Shown here: positions 1 through 12,478 of the stretch, in pieces
How positions within the stretch are numbered: the stretch's first letter is position 1
Layout of the letters: the number at the start of each line of letters is the position of its first letter
Source of the DNA: Eleusine coracana subsp. coracana
Taxonomy: Eukaryota; Streptophyta; Magnoliopsida; Poales; Poaceae
Assembly: GCA_032690845.1 (NCBI GenBank)
Contig: CM064427.1
Coordinates: forward strand, 14,953,501 to 15,017,500
Direction: 5' to 3'
DNA: 64,000 nucleotides
Translations under genes and position numbers: made by a program
Notes under the pieces: generated by a model
The model's input: only the letters and a program-made list of their open reading frames with translations
What the model was told of the DNA's origin: nothing
Databases searched by the model: none

Positions 1-1270
1 TTGTAGGGGGTTATTTTATTTAATAATTTCAAAATATTTTAGATTACATAACACTTTTGGTAAGAACCCTAGGTGTGTGGTCCTTTTTTCATAAAACTTC
101 AAGTATCTTGGCTCGTGTCACTAAATCCAGATATTTTGGTCATGTTTTTTCACAAAACCTCACCCCTATTACAATAATATGAGTCATGCAAGCATGAGTT
201 AGAACTTACATGCCATATTAGTAGCTAGCTTATGATGGAGATGGAATTGTATGAAATAAAATGATATGAAACCTGAGATTATGTGGCATGAGCCAAAACA
301 CATGGGGTTTTATGAGACAAAGATCACAAAACCCAAGGTTTTTATGAAATTTACTCTAAAACCTTCTATTGAGAGATCAGCCTAACGGGAACAAATAAAC
401 AATCCCGCTCACTCTCTCAGAGCCCAGTCTGCAGAGAACGCAATTCGTGCTTAAAGGCTTACTTATGCATACTTTGATGAGCATGGTGCAACTGGACGGA
501 GCATCCTACAGCAGCAGATGCTGCTTTTGTTTAGATCACTTAAAAATTGAATTATAGGAATTTAAGTTATTAGTTCATCTATAGTTTTGTTTAGATCACT
601 TAGAGATAACTATTTAGCTGTATTAACTGCGGTGAACTAACTAAAAGCTAATTGTTTAGCTAGGTGTTTGACACTTTGACTACCACGACTGGGCTATTAG
701 CTCCAAGTTGGTCTGAGTGCATGTGTCTTAAATCTATACTTATCTTCGAATAAATGAAACATGCGGTTCATACCATCGTTCTCCTCGATGTTCAGTGATC
801 AGTTAATCATTGAGTTTTATATTGCAGTAAAAAAATCATCAATTTTCTTAGCCATCCTTTCTGGTTGGCGAAAAGGGGCCCAATAGGCAAAAACAAACAA
901 AGAAAAACACTGGGAATATATTCCTTACCAAGTTTCCACAATCCAACTAAACTCGAAAGCACGAGCAAATAACTAGCTCCATTCAATAAAAAAGATTGAA
1001 AGCAAAGGAAAGAAAAGGACTCTTATTATGTATGGTGGGTTTGGTTATTGACCGGTACGGTAGTGCTTAATCAGTAATTGTGTAATGAAGTCTGAGGTCA
1101 TCGTCATCATCATCATGTGGATTCTAATGAATTGTGTAGTCTTTTTTCAAGACAAAATTCAGATGTCCATCCAGTTTTGGCTTGGTACTCACCAGCACAG
1201 TTGCGCAAGTTCCCCACGCCTTGCCAACTGAGAAAAAAAAAATTAAGCATTCTCCGTAGAGGAAACAAAG
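1..1270. other. Intergenic, no gene seen
   Basis: AT-rich sequence without a supportable coding region. An 18-base direct repeat (core TTTTGTTTAGATCACTTA) occurs near 523 and again near 584. I could not tie it to a transposon end. The right part is the distal promoter of the sulfate transporter. Confidence 0.6.
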
Positions 1271-1282
1271 CCCCGGTCTGCC

Positions 1283-1288
1283 TATAAA
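1283..1288 (+). promoter_or_regulatory. TATA box of the sulfate transporter gene
   Basis: A TATAAA lies in a GC-rich surround about 950 bases before the start codon. A good donor (GAGAG/GTAACG near 1398) and a good acceptor (TTGCAG/ATCACC near 2186) suggest a short non-coding first exon and a 5'-UTR intron. That would explain the distance between TATA box and ATG. Confidence 0.55.
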
Positions 1289-2230
1289 GGGCACCATCGA
1301 CCTCTGGTAAATTCACAGTCCAAAAGAAGACGAGAACAAACAAAGTAGTTCATGTCAAGAAAATTGTTCTTCCGCCTAGATCGAGCCTGCAGAGAGAGGT
1401 AACGCGAAACCATGCTGCTTCCCTCTAACTTTCTTCGCCACATTGTTTATTTCCTTCACCGCTGTCAGTGATTTCTGTGATTTTTAATGTCATCAACCAA
1501 TATGCTATGATGAAATCACTTCAATTTTGAATGCATTTTTTTAGGGACCCTTATATGGAGACAATGATAATATTGCAGAGTTATATTAGCAACGCATGCA
1601 AGCACACGAGACTGCACTCATGGATGGCGTGAACCGTGAATGAATAAGCACAACTTTTGGCATATATAGACAACGGAGCAGGCTTGTTAATTTGTATCCG
1701 TATATAATTTTAGAGACTTGACCACCGACGCAATATTGATATCTATCAATAAGCTGTATCTGTATATTCTACACCACCCTTTATTAAAAAAAAAATCATC
1801 CTTAACATTTTACATAGAACAAATTTATATTTGGAAGTTAATGCGATCTCCTCGATATCTGCTACAGTAGTATTATTCATGCCATCATCTAGCACCAAAA
1901 ATGTCGTCCATGTGTTGCTATATATCTTCTCAACAAAAAAGAAACATAACACTAACGAAACAAACTAATAATGTTCCTATATTCGAGCACTAAGGCCGAA
2001 CGCCAGCAGTTGGGGCATCATTACATTAGTGATATTCGTTCGATTCATGCTTCATGGAAGTACGTATGCATTCTCAGTTCATTATCTAAAAAAAAAACGT
2101 ATGCATTCTCAGTTGTCTCCACGGTAACATCACAGGTCAGCCTAACTATCTCTACGCCTACAATCCTACACCTGTGCCGACTTGCAGATCACCACCAGAA
2201 AGAGCCACAGAACCTTGTTTGACCTTTGGT

Positions 2231-5200
2231 ATGGACAGCTCCGCGGAGCACAGTTACAAGGTAAGCGTCCCGCCGAAGAAGAGCCTCACGGAAGAGTTCT
2301 CGGAGGCGGCTAAGGAGATTTTCCTCGCTGATGATCCACTGCGGCAGTACAAGGACCAACCGGGGTCCAAGAAGATCTGGCTGGCACTACAATATGTGTT
2401 TCCTATTCTCGACTGGGGCAGACACTACACCGTTGAGAAGTTCAAGGGGGACCTCATCGCCGGGCTCACTATAGCAAGCCTCAGCATACCTCAGGTACTC
2501 TGGAGAATGATACACTAGACTCAATTGCTTAATACGTTACGACCTTGGGCAGTTGAAGTTGATGTGTATGTTGCTGAAAATTTTCGTCTAAATGAACAAC
2601 ATTTTCAAACTAGGACATCGGCTACTCCAAGCTTGCTAACCTGCCACCAGAGATTGGATTGTGTAAGTGCAAAACAGTATCTGTTTGTAGCTTCATGCTA
2701 CGTGGGCATAATTAATACACGGCTGAACTTGTTTTTGCTGAAACTGAACTGCGAGACGTCCTTTTTCATATTTTTCAACAGATAGTAGCTTTGTGCCGCC
2801 TTTGATATACCCTTTGATGGGGGGCTCCAGGGACATAGCCATGGGTCCAGTGGCCGTCGTGTCGCTGTTGCTAGGTACTCTGTTACAGAATGAGATTGAT
2901 CCGAAGACGAATCCGCTAGAGTACAGACGGCTAGCGTTCACCGCGACATTCTTTGCAGGAGTAACTCAGGCAGCGCTTGGGCTTTTCAGGTGATTGTTTG
3001 ATACTCTCAGCTCTTTTGACTGACAAACAAATTAAGTATTCTATGGCTGGACTCGCTACAGGTTGGGATTTATCATAGAGTTTCTGTCTCATGCTGCAAT
3101 CATCGGATTCATGGCAGGGGCTGCCATCACCATTGCTCTTCAGCAGCTGAAAGGTTTCCTTGGAATAAAAAACTTCACTACAAAAACTGATATTGTCTCG
3201 GTCATGGAATCAATCTGGAGGAGTGCTCACCATGGGGTAACTATAATATAGTCAGACATTTGCGTTATTCAGACAAATTATGAACTTGAGAGCTTATTCT
3301 TTAGTATTGGTATACAGTGGAATTGGCAGACAATATTGATCAGTGCATCATTCTTGTCGTTCCTTTTGGTCACCAAGTACATTGTAAGCTAACCGAGTAC
3401 TCTCCGTGGTTCATCTTCCTTAGGCTTTTTTTTTTTTTTGCTATTTATGATCACCACTGTTCTGTTTTGCTAATTCAGGGAAAGAAGAATAAGAAACTCT
3501 TCTGGATATCTGCAATTGCACCGCTTACTTCAGTGATCGTTTCAACCTTACTTGTGTACATGACTCGTTCAGACAAGCATGGCGTTGCAGTTGTAATTTA
3601 TTTATTTTTATTAGTTTAAAGTTGCACTAATGTATGTATACTACTACAATAGTTGAAGTTGTTGGTGAAGGTTATTTATCCACTGATTTATTTCAGGTGA
3701 AATACATAAAAAAGGGCATCAATCCACCTTCAGCTAGTCTCATATATTTCAATGGGCCTTTTGCGTTGAAAGGATTCAAAATTGGAGTAGTAGCCGGACT
3801 AATTGGCCTTACGGTAAAAAAGTTTTATTTTAATTCAAAATGATGGCATGTAACTAAAAAGATGTAGAAGATGGCTCACAATGTGCTAAACTCATTTGAA
3901 ATTGTACCAGGAGGCAATTGCAATTGGAAGGACATTTGCTGGCATGAAGGAATACCAACTAGATGGGAACAGGGAAATGTTGGCTCTAGGAACTATGAAT
4001 GTGGTAGGTTCATTAACTTCGTGCTACATAACCACAGGTAGCTGTAGCTTCTATTTCAGCTTAAGACATATATAACGTATATACACATGTAAAATTATTT
4101 GTGACAGAAGCTATTCGTTGTAGGAGGTTTCGGGCGATCAGCAGTAAACAGCATGGCTGGTTGCAAAACAGCAGCATCCAATATGATTTTGTCAATTGTT
4201 GTGCTGCTTACACTGGAGTTCATCACTCCACTGTTCAAGTACACTCCCAAAGCCATCCTTTCATCCATAGTTATAGCGGCAGTGATTGGTCTGATTGACT
4301 ACAAGTCAGCCTACTCTATCTGGAAGGTTGATAAGATGGATTTTTTGGCATGTTTGGGAGCATTCTTTGGAGTCGTATTTGCTTCAGTCGAGTATGGACT
4401 ACTGATTGCGGTGTGGATTTCTGCCTGCCTTTTCTGTCAGGTCACTTGTAAAGTCCTTGCACATTAGACAAAGGACACATTATAATTAAACTTCTTATTG
4501 AATAGGTTGGAATATCACTTGTCAAGATCATTCTCCAAGCAACAAGGCCGAATATAGCATTGCTTGGTAATCTTCCAAGAACAACTATATATGCTAATAT
4601 TGAACAGTATCCAGAAGTCACTGCGGTGCCGGGGGTGGTAATTGTTAGAGTAGACTCCGCCATATACTTCAGTAACTCCAATTATGTAAAAAACAGGTAA
4701 CAATCCTATATTGAAATGACTAGAGACATGCCTTTTAAAATATATATACCATAATAATTTTAATTGGTATGTGTGTTAGAAGAAAAAAGTACAAATAGCA
4801 TATACATGATTTAAAAACAAAATTTCACCTAATCTTGTTATATCTCTATTTATAGTAAATTTGAAAACGTTGTTCTATTTTAGAAGAAACAAATGTTCCA
4901 TGGCAGATGTCAAAATCAAAGCCTGGAAAGCCTTTTACAAGGACCTGTTAGTTGCATTGTTGGCATCCTCAATATTCCTCAAAATCTAACTACTCTCTTT
5001 GCATCCTCAAATTATCCAATTTTCAGAATCCTCAGGTGGATTAGAGAGGAAGAAGAAAGACAACATAAGCAAAACTTTCTCCGAATTAAGTTTCTGATTG
5101 CAGAGCTATCTAGTAAGAACACATTAGAATTTTTTTTAATACAATACACTGAAGATTTTTTATTCATTTATAATTATTGGATTGCAAGTTGCAACACTGA

Positions 5201-5532
5201 CTTAATTAACTCTGCAACAGTTGTAGTTGACATCGACACAAGTGGAATACATGCCTTAGAGGAGTTGTTCAGAGTACTTGAAAAGCGCCAAACTCAGGTA
5301 AATATCAATACTGGTACCAGCATTGTACAACTGTCAGAGATCCTACTAAATATTTCAGTAAGATGAAATCCATGTCTGTCACTTGCAGCTGATTCTTGTC
5401 AATCCTGGGACGACGGTGATTCAAAAGCTCCACTTAGCAAATTTCACAGATCTCATTGGTGAAGAAAAGATATTCCTGACGGTCAGAGATGCAGTGAAAA
5501 AATTTGCTCCAAAGGAGGTGGATAGTGTTTGA
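2231..5532 (+). CDS. SULTR-family sulfate/proton symporter, 13 coding exons, 634 aa
   Basis: Plasma-membrane H+/sulfate cotransporter of the SLC26/SulP family. Coding exons by splice sites: 2231-2494, 2614-2662, 2782-2989, 3062-3236, 3318-3383, 3479-3592, 3697-3813, 3911-4037, 4124-4410, 4506-4696, 5027-5112, 5221-5297, 5389-5532. They sum to 1905 nt with no internal stop. Residues about 90-490 form the transporter core, with the family stretches SRDIAMGPVAVVSLLLG and EFLSHAAIIGFMAGAAITI. The C-terminal STAS domain starts about 510; its DIDTSGIHA motif (565-573) holds the threonine reported as a phosphorylation-type regulatory site in Arabidopsis SULTR1;2. For exon 9 I chose the donor at 4411 because it gives LLIAVGISLVKI like the family; a donor at 4441 would add ten residues. 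ATG 2231 is preferred over an in-frame ATG at 2174 that lies before the likely acceptor. The sequence reads like group 1 or 2 (high- or low-affinity uptake); I cannot choose between them. Confidence 0.9.
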
Positions 5533-6245
5533 GGAAGATGCACTAAGTCATATACATATGTAGCACCGAGCAGTCGAGCACAGACATGCAAGATTTGAAA
5601 ATTTAACTACTCTCTTTACAAAGCTTCATGTTCACACGTTTGGATCTTAGAGCAGAGGAGCATTAGAGTGAATAAAATTATTTGCAACAATGATACTTGT
5701 AGTAATATAAGTTGGAAGAATGCTTCCAAGTGAAAGATGGATTCTGTTTCTGTTTCTGTTTGATGCGGACCAAAATTTTCAAATCTATCCAAGTACTAAC
5801 AGAGCGTCAATAGAGAAGCTCCTGCATATCAGAGTGATCCTCACAATAAAAATCACGAGGTCATGAGATAAAATTGGTTCGATTTGTTTTTGAACACCAT
5901 AAATCCGTAACTCTAAAATAGGTAATTGAACTAATATATTTTTATCACTACTGTATGACACCCAATGGTATAGGGTCAACAAAAATTAGCACATTGCTAA
6001 AATTGCTCGTCTATCCTGCGAAGCTGACTACTACCAAACATGTTACGAGAAGGGTCACAGATGAAGAAACACGTTTTACTAGAGCGAACACGTAAAACAA
6101 CCTTACGAATCGGCGGATCGGCCACATTTGCTTCATAGACGGGCCTCCAAACGCAGACATCCAGGCAAAGAGGCCCGGTCCAGTACCTGAACGTGACGAA
6201 GACACCGATATAACCACGCGATCCAACTGGGGCTCGGGAGTGCTA
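5533..6245. other. 3' UTR of the transporter and eL31 promoter
   Basis: No gene seen. The first few hundred bases are AT-rich and probably 3' UTR. Base composition turns GC-rich from about 6100 towards the ribosomal protein gene. Confidence 0.5.
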
Positions 6246-6249
6246 GTCC

Positions 6250-6257
6250 TAGGGTTT
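6250..6257 (+). promoter_or_regulatory. Telo-box-like element upstream of eL31
   Basis: TAGGGTTT lies 59 bases before the start codon, probably near the transcription start. Telo boxes (AAACCCTA and its complement) are an established feature of plant ribosomal-protein promoters, so motif and gene agree. Confidence 0.5.
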
Positions 6258-6315
6258 CTCACTTCCCGCTGCGCCGCCGCCGCCAGCAGCCGTCGGAGCG
6301 AGGGCACAGGGCAAG

Positions 6316-7859
6316 ATGTCGGAGAAGAAGCAGCGCGCCGGCGGGCCGAGGAAGGACGAGGTGGTCACCCGCGAGTACACCATCAACCTCCACAAGCGCC
6401 TCCATGGATGGTATGGCACAAACACCTCACCGCTCTCTCTGCCAAGTGCCAAGGCATAAATCATTCTACAGCCCTCATTGTTGCTCCCCTGATTTCCCTA
6501 TCCCCCTGTGGTAGATCGATCTCTGTTGCGTGCGTGCTTGTGGTTGATAGATCTAGCTTGTGAATGCCTCCGCATTTCCATGGGGTTGATCATTAGATCT
6601 TGGTATTGTCCGCTGCAATTGTCTTGCGTTCTGTTATCTCTGCGGTAGTTTCTTATTGGAATGTATAGTTACCTCCCGGGTATAGTCAGGTGCCTGTCTT
6701 TTATGGCTTCGCACAGTTACATGCCCGGCAGAATGGAATCTGCTCATCGTTACACGTGTTGCTATTTTCATGCTACCATGTGTTCCATTTGAGCAGGACA
6801 TTTCTCTAATAGACGCCCTCAGAGGTCTCGCCCGTTCTAATTTTGGTCCCGTTGTGCCTTAGAATTTGATTTTTCAAGTTGTATTTTATGTTGAATAAGT
6901 ATGATGCGGCAATTTGGTCCCGATGCAAGATTTCCCTGTAATACAGTTCTCGCAGGTCAGACAGTTTTGAGATTTCTTTTGCTGTCCTTGACTGGTAGCA
7001 TTTTTGGATTAGTACAGGACGATGTTTTATGTTTGTCTGTTGCCATTGTAGAGCTCAGGTGAATCATTTTTTATGATGATGTGGTAGTTCAAATTTTTCT
7101 TACAGTGTTCCTCCTTTGTGCCATTTGGCAATTTGTGTCCCCTGTCATTGGTTTGCACAGCACAATTTTTCAGGGTTAAGACTGAATGTTTTGGGGAATT
7201 CCCAGGAAACTGATTTGCTGTAGTATTTTAACTGCAATTTGCTTTCTAGTACCCTGGTCTTAAGGAATTATTACTGTTTTGTCTCTTGCAAATTCTGTTT
7301 CAACTGCATGACAAATGAATTGTGTCGGGCATTTCTGCCCTGATCCTGAATGGATTGTCTGAAGTCACATTAACTTACCTACAAACTCAAACATTTTGTT
7401 TTGCACACCTTGTTCATGTTTTTTGTGTTCATAATTCAGTTGTTGCGTAACTTGTGGTATTCATTAAAAAATGACTATCTTATCTAGGGTTTAAGATATT
7501 GACAGGCTTCCATAACTACATTTGGCATTTGTTTGAAATAACAAACAATTGGTAACTGATAGCTCATCCTGAAATGCAGCACCTTCAAGAAGAAGGCACC
7601 CAACGCCATCAAAGAGATCAGGAAGTTTGCGCAGAAGTCAATGGGCACCTCTGATGTCAGGATCGATGTGAAGCTCAACAAGCATATCTGGAGCAGTGGT
7701 ATCCGAAGTGTGCCAAGGCGTGTCCGTGTCAGGATTGCCCGGAAGAGGAACGATGAGGAAGACGCCAAGGAGGAGCTCTACTCTCTGGTCACTGTTGCCG
7801 AGATTCCCCCTGAAGGTCTGAAGGGTTTAGGCACCAAGATTGTTGAGGATGACGAGTAA
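6316..7859 (+). CDS. RPL31: 60S ribosomal protein eL31 (RPL31), 124 aa
   Basis: Structural protein of the large cytosolic ribosomal subunit, located near the peptide exit tunnel. Two coding exons: 6316-6410 and 7580-7859 (375 nt), with the Cys codon of HGCTFKKK split by the intron. The N-terminal part carries VVTREYTINLHKRLHG and the C-terminal part SSGIRSVPRRVRVRIARK, both diagnostic of eL31. Length is typical for plants. The intron is 1169 bases, T-rich and free of any other gene. A telo box precedes the gene. The ATG lies directly after a GC-rich leader and gives the usual MSEKK-type start. The open reading frame is intact, so the gene is probably functional; paralogues elsewhere are expected in a plant. 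Confidence 0.95.
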
Positions 7860-9360
7860 ATCTGCAAGTATCAAAGCAAAATTTTATGTTTTTGAGTTTG
7901 TTAGCACTAGGTTCAGTATCCTTCTGAGAAAAACGTTGGGAGCCGTTGATCTTACTGTTGCTTCTCTTCAAGTGCCTGAACTTGCTTTATGTACCCAATT
8001 ATCGTCTAGCACCTTTGTGACATGTTTTTTGTTACGTTGAAACCACTGGCATTATCCAGTGCTTGCAGCCAAATACTATCAGCATCCCGCCTGGTTCTGT
8101 GGACTGCCTTCTTTTTAGCACTTTGCTGATCGTAGAGGTCCAAAGATTGTGAGTCAAGGCGGTCAGACATCTTCAACTACCTATGTGTTTGACAAATGAA
8201 ACATGAATATGGTACACAGTTAAGACTGACTCTAATAAGGTGTTGTAATTTTGAGAGGCAAAATGATGTTTGCATCGCCGGCATAGTGCAGACTGCAGAG
8301 GAGGGAAGGCAAAAGGTGTTGTCTCCAACAAACAATGTTTTTCCTCCTCCTCCCGTGCCGTGCACACCGAAGCTCGCCCGCTCATGGCTCGCCATAGTCA
8401 CGCCGCCACCGCTTGCTCCACCTGGCCCCGCACAGTCTGGCTTGCGCCACCGCCATCCCGCGGGCGGTCGGCTGCTCGCCCCGCGTGTCGCTCGTCCTGC
8501 GCGCCGTCGGCCGCTCGTCGGCCTCACCTTTCTGGAGGATGACACAACCGCTCTCTTCTCGCTCCTTCTACAGCCCAACCTTTCTCTTCCCCAGTGGCCG
8601 GTGCCAAGCAAATGCATCGAAAGAGAAAGAGATTGTAATTTAGCCTCGCCTCTCTCCTTCGATGCAAAGTGGCTACTTAATTTATCTCCTCTAATTGAAG
8701 AGGATTTCGTGATACACAATGCTACTTAGAGAGGCAAAAATGGGTTTGTCTAGCCTTTTTTTTTTTTGGATAGGAGGTTTGTCTAGAGGTGTTGGAGTCA
8801 GTCTTGTACAACAAACTGCTACCTACTAAGTTTCAAAAAAGTAAAAGAAACTAATATCTAGACGACCGCATGAAGATTTGAAGGCTTCTAACGAAGTGCG
8901 GAACGCAAGTCCAACATCTGTTTTTTCATCCACCCAATTTTTAGACTGACATGTATAGATCAAATTAGATGTAATTTTATACTAATGAAGAGTATTAACT
9001 TGTTATTACAGTAGCGTAACAAATAACATAGGTACAAAAATGGCCATGTTTTTGTATAGAAAAACTGCAATTAATGTGTAAAACATATTAGGAGTCGTTA
9101 AAACTTATAAATTTTATTATCTCGTACACCATCATTACATACTTGATTTATGCCCGCTCCAGAGACGGCACAAAAGCATTACAATCAAATTCATCGCCTG
9201 TGGATAATGTAGGGATGAAAAAAAAATTGTTGCCTGTTACTTGTACTAATACAAGAAAAAGAAAGAAAAAACCCTTGTTACATACCACTGTATAGGTATT
9301 TCGAACCGTAGGCTCAAATTGAAATGTGTCATTACAGAATTTTAGACATCTACAAATATA
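7860..9360. other. Intergenic with a GC-rich patch
   Basis: After the eL31 3' UTR there is no gene I can support. A roughly 230-base GC-rich island (8340-8560) allows long frames on both strands. The translations are proline-, arginine- and alanine-rich and match no family I know, so I treat the frames as composition artefacts. The rest is AT-rich. Confidence 0.5.
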
Positions 9361-9458
9361 CTCCCTCCAGGAACTTTTGGTTGACGTTAGTTAGGACACA
9401 ACTAGTGCTATTAATTTTAATTTGTTGTCTTTTCGTAAATCAAACATGATTGAGGGAG
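9361..9458. mobile_element. Stowaway-type MITE, 98 bp
   Basis: Begins CTCCCTCC and ends TGAGGGAG. Both sides are bordered by TA (9359-9360 and 9459-9460), the Tc1/mariner target duplication. Size and termini suit a Stowaway MITE. The inner part of the terminal repeats is worn. Confidence 0.6.
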
Positions 9459-10113
9459 TAATACTTTCGGTGGAGTATATGATTTGTTTCAGGTATATGT
9501 ATTGAATATTTAGCCGATGCTATTTGAAAGACGAAACGCCTGATGAGCAGGACTGCTGGAGGCCTGGAGCTGAACTGCCGAGGCCAGCCGACGCGAAGAG
9601 GGCACTGGGCACTCCATCAACTTCGTCTCCGCCGCTGGTGTTGCTTCCGCGAGGCTAGGCGCCGCCGGAGCACCAGCCTCCCTTCTCTCGCGTTGATTCC
9701 GGCAGCGTCGGAGTCATCCTTGCCTCATTGGCAGCCTGGATTCAGGTATGTCCTTCCATGTAAGCTGCTCGATGAATTGCCGCCCTACTATGTATGCATC
9801 GGTTGCAAAGTCTGAAAGGACCATGCAACTTAATTTGAAGCTGGTTCCTTCAGTGCCGTTTCTCTTATCAGAGCATAAATAATACTGCACATAAAGCACG
9901 TCCGGTACTCTTTGCATTGGCGAGAAATTGGCAGCACCAACAATTGTCGCTTCTAACTAGGCAACGAAAGTTGACCTTATCATGGCTTGGAATTGGACTG
10001 TTTTACATGAAAATACACATTCGCACACAAAATTAAGCCAGTGCTTACATTAATGAAACATCTTGCACTGATTTTAGTCACCCTTGTACTGATTGACCTT
10101 GCTGAAATTGAGG
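9459..10113. other. Downstream of the receptor kinase pseudogene, no gene
   Basis: A GC-rich piece at 9540-9740 stays open on the plus strand for 90 codons but resembles no family I recognise. I looked here on the minus strand for the missing exons 2 and later of the Clot gene and found none. Confidence 0.45.
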
Positions 10114-12313
10114 CTATGAAATAGCTTGGATTAGTCTCGGAATTGGGGGAATGTTGAGTTTTGATACTCCCTCTAGAATCTGAACAGCTTCAATCATGGT
10201 TGGTCGATCAAACTCATTGTCCTGAATGCACCAACAAGCAAGCTTGCAAATTGTTTCGACTGCCTCCAAATCAACATCACTGCATAATTCCTGATACCAC
10301 ACTTTTAACATCACCTTCAAAGAGCTTTCTTGCCACCTGCATAGGGAAATAAGTAGTGTGATCACCGTTGCTGGTGCAACCTTCTGCTGAGTTTCTCCTT
10401 CCTGAAACAATTTCTAGCAGCATCATACCATAGCTATACACATCTACCTTTGGTGTAATAGCAACTCCACTAAGCCATTCAGGTGCAAGGTAGCCTATGG
10501 TACCCCTCATTGTAGTCAAAACACGACTGAAATCCCTTCCAAGAAACTTTGCCATCCCAAAGTCTGCAACTTTAGGAACAAATGATGCATCAAGAAGTAT
10601 ATTCTGTGGCTTAATATCACAGTGTATGATGCATTCTTGACAGCTGTGATGCAGGTAAGCCAATCCTTTTGCAACTCCAAGGGAAATCTGATATCTAGTG
10701 CTCCATTTCAATGCAGTGACTTTGCCATGAAACAGGTGGGCATCAAGTGACCCGTTTGGCATGTGCTCATAAACAAGTAACCTTTTGCTTCCCTCACAAC
10801 AGAAACCAATTAATTTCACCAAGTTGATGTGTTGGATGATTCCAATTGAACTTACTTCAGCCCTGAATGGCTTATCTCCTTGATATACACCATTAAGTCT
10901 TTTAACTGCTATGGTAGTACTTGAGTGATGTAAGAACCCCTTGAATACAGAACCAAAACCACCAACTCCTAATATCTCTGAGAAGTTTTTAGTTGCACGA
11001 CGTAGATCAGAGTAACTAAAAGTAATGACTCCATCACTTTGAGGGTTTTCAAAGATGCTACAAAATGATTTCCATTTGTTCCTAAATAACAGAAGAAGCA
11101 ATATGATAAATGCCAAAGACATCCCAAAAGCAGTACTTACAGAAATGATGGTTCTTCTCATGTTATGCCTTGAATTCTGCATATCTTTGGTAGCGAGCCG
11201 AATGTAAAGAATTTCCTTGCTAGACTTTTCATACTGTTGTTGCTCGACCACATTAAGCAATTCATTTTGCCAAATAGAGCATGCAGAGGAATATGAGTAA
11301 GCAGTGCAAGAACATCGAATTAGACAAGCATGCAAACATTCATCTGCATTCCTAGCAGCCTCTATGATATTCGCATTACTGGGCAAGCTAGTACTAGATA
11401 TTGGGTAGAACTTATCAGTTGAACTGGTGTTGCTTGTTTGTTTGTTTTCACAATCTAATACATTATTTCTTATGCACCCACTTGTTTTATCACCTTGTTC
11501 CCAGCTTCTTTGTGAGGCTATGGAGAAACCTTTCATGCAGCTGCAACGAGGGAACATAATGTCACTGCAGATCGTATACGGTCCACAGACTGCATAGACA
11601 TCAAATTCAGCCTTCGGCTCAGTATCGACGGCAAGCCAATCCTGTGAATCTTCGAGCCATATCATTTGTTTGGTCTGACCAGAGATATCCAGCAAATTAA
11701 ATGTTAAGAGTGTATCATCTCATACAGTATACATGAAATATTCCTCTTTGTCATTGTTAATAAATTTGTAATCGTACAGTTTTTGTCTTTCGATCTGATC
11801 AGACATCTCTGGTAGTGAGCTAAAGTATTTCCCATTCCATGCCCCGGAGGACCAATACACAACGGATGAGTTGCATAGTTTGATTATGAATTGAGGTATG
11901 CCGGTTGAATCCAGCTCGGAGCAATAGGAGCCAGGAGCGAGGTCATACATGTTCTTCTTAGAGGTAAGACTATAATGCAAACCATTGATCTTGTTCCGAC
12001 CAACCTTCGCACCAGGGAGCAAAGCATCAGTCGGGTAGTCAAAGCTTTGCCACAACTGACTTGAGGTGTTTGAAGCTTCTCTCAGGACTAAGTTTCCATT
12101 GTTCAAGAGTACGACGACAACAGTACAGTTGCTGGCTGCCTTAATGCCTACTCGAGTAGACCAGACCTTGGACTCTGTGATCTTATCTACAATGGCAAGG
12201 CTGCCATCTAAGTGCACTCTGAGCTCAGTGATGGTGGGATCTATAATTGGGTTCTGCCTATTGGCAACCCAAACCGGAATTAGTTTGGGAACCTTATCGA
12301 ACCATATGCCTAG
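10114..12313 (-). pseudogene. G-type lectin S-receptor-like Ser/Thr kinase, broken
   Basis: Remnant of an intron-less plasma-membrane receptor kinase. In order from 12313 downwards it shows a bulb-lectin/S-locus region (LGIWFDKVPKL, PVWVANRQNPI, WQSFDYPTDALLPG), a PAN-like cysteine region, one membrane segment (about 11160-11070) and a kinase domain. The kinase still has GVGGFGSVFKG, AVKRL, HCDIKPQNILL (a non-RD kinase) and ADFGMAKFLG. Three defects are visible. The signal peptide and about the first 40-60 residues are missing. A TGA at 11718-11720 interrupts the frame at FMYTV. A frameshift near 10300 separates FEGDVKSVV from the C-terminal EAVETICKLACWCIQ. The 5' end is joined to exon 1 of another gene. 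The kinase domain is open between the defects, so a truncated product is possible, but I call it a pseudogene. Confidence 0.85.
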
Positions 12314-12336
12314 ATGAGCGTGGACTCTAATCTTAC

Positions 12337-12478
12337 CGGGGCACCAGGTGAGCGTGGAGGAGGGCTCGCGGTCGGCGAGGAAGAGCAGCAGCTTCACCTT
12401 GCCATCGTCGGAGCCGAAGAGGCGCTCGAAGTGGCCGTCGAAGTCGGCGAGCGTCGCGTCCACCTTCTCCACCGTCAT
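12337..12478 (-). pseudogene. Exon 1 of a Clot thioredoxin-like gene, orphaned
   Basis: Encodes 47 residues starting MTVEKVDATLADFD and ending in LTWCP. This matches the N-terminus of plant thioredoxin-like protein Clot (relative of TXNDC17/TRP14), whose redox motif is WCPDC. The exon stops one base into the next codon, exactly at a good donor (CCCCG/GTAAGA, reading on the minus strand), so the splice site is kept. The following exons, with the second cysteine and the rest of the thioredoxin fold, are absent from the window. Within about 25 bases the receptor-kinase sequence begins. The frame runs open across the donor into the lectin domain (12580 down to 11720), giving a chimeric ORF of 252 codons from ATG 12478. 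A different in-frame ATG at 12580 exists, but the family start is 12478. Confidence 0.75.

Noticed and set aside
8177..8729. Two overlapping frames of about 180 codons on opposite strands
   Set aside because: They arise from a GC-rich island, have no domain, no splice context and biased composition.
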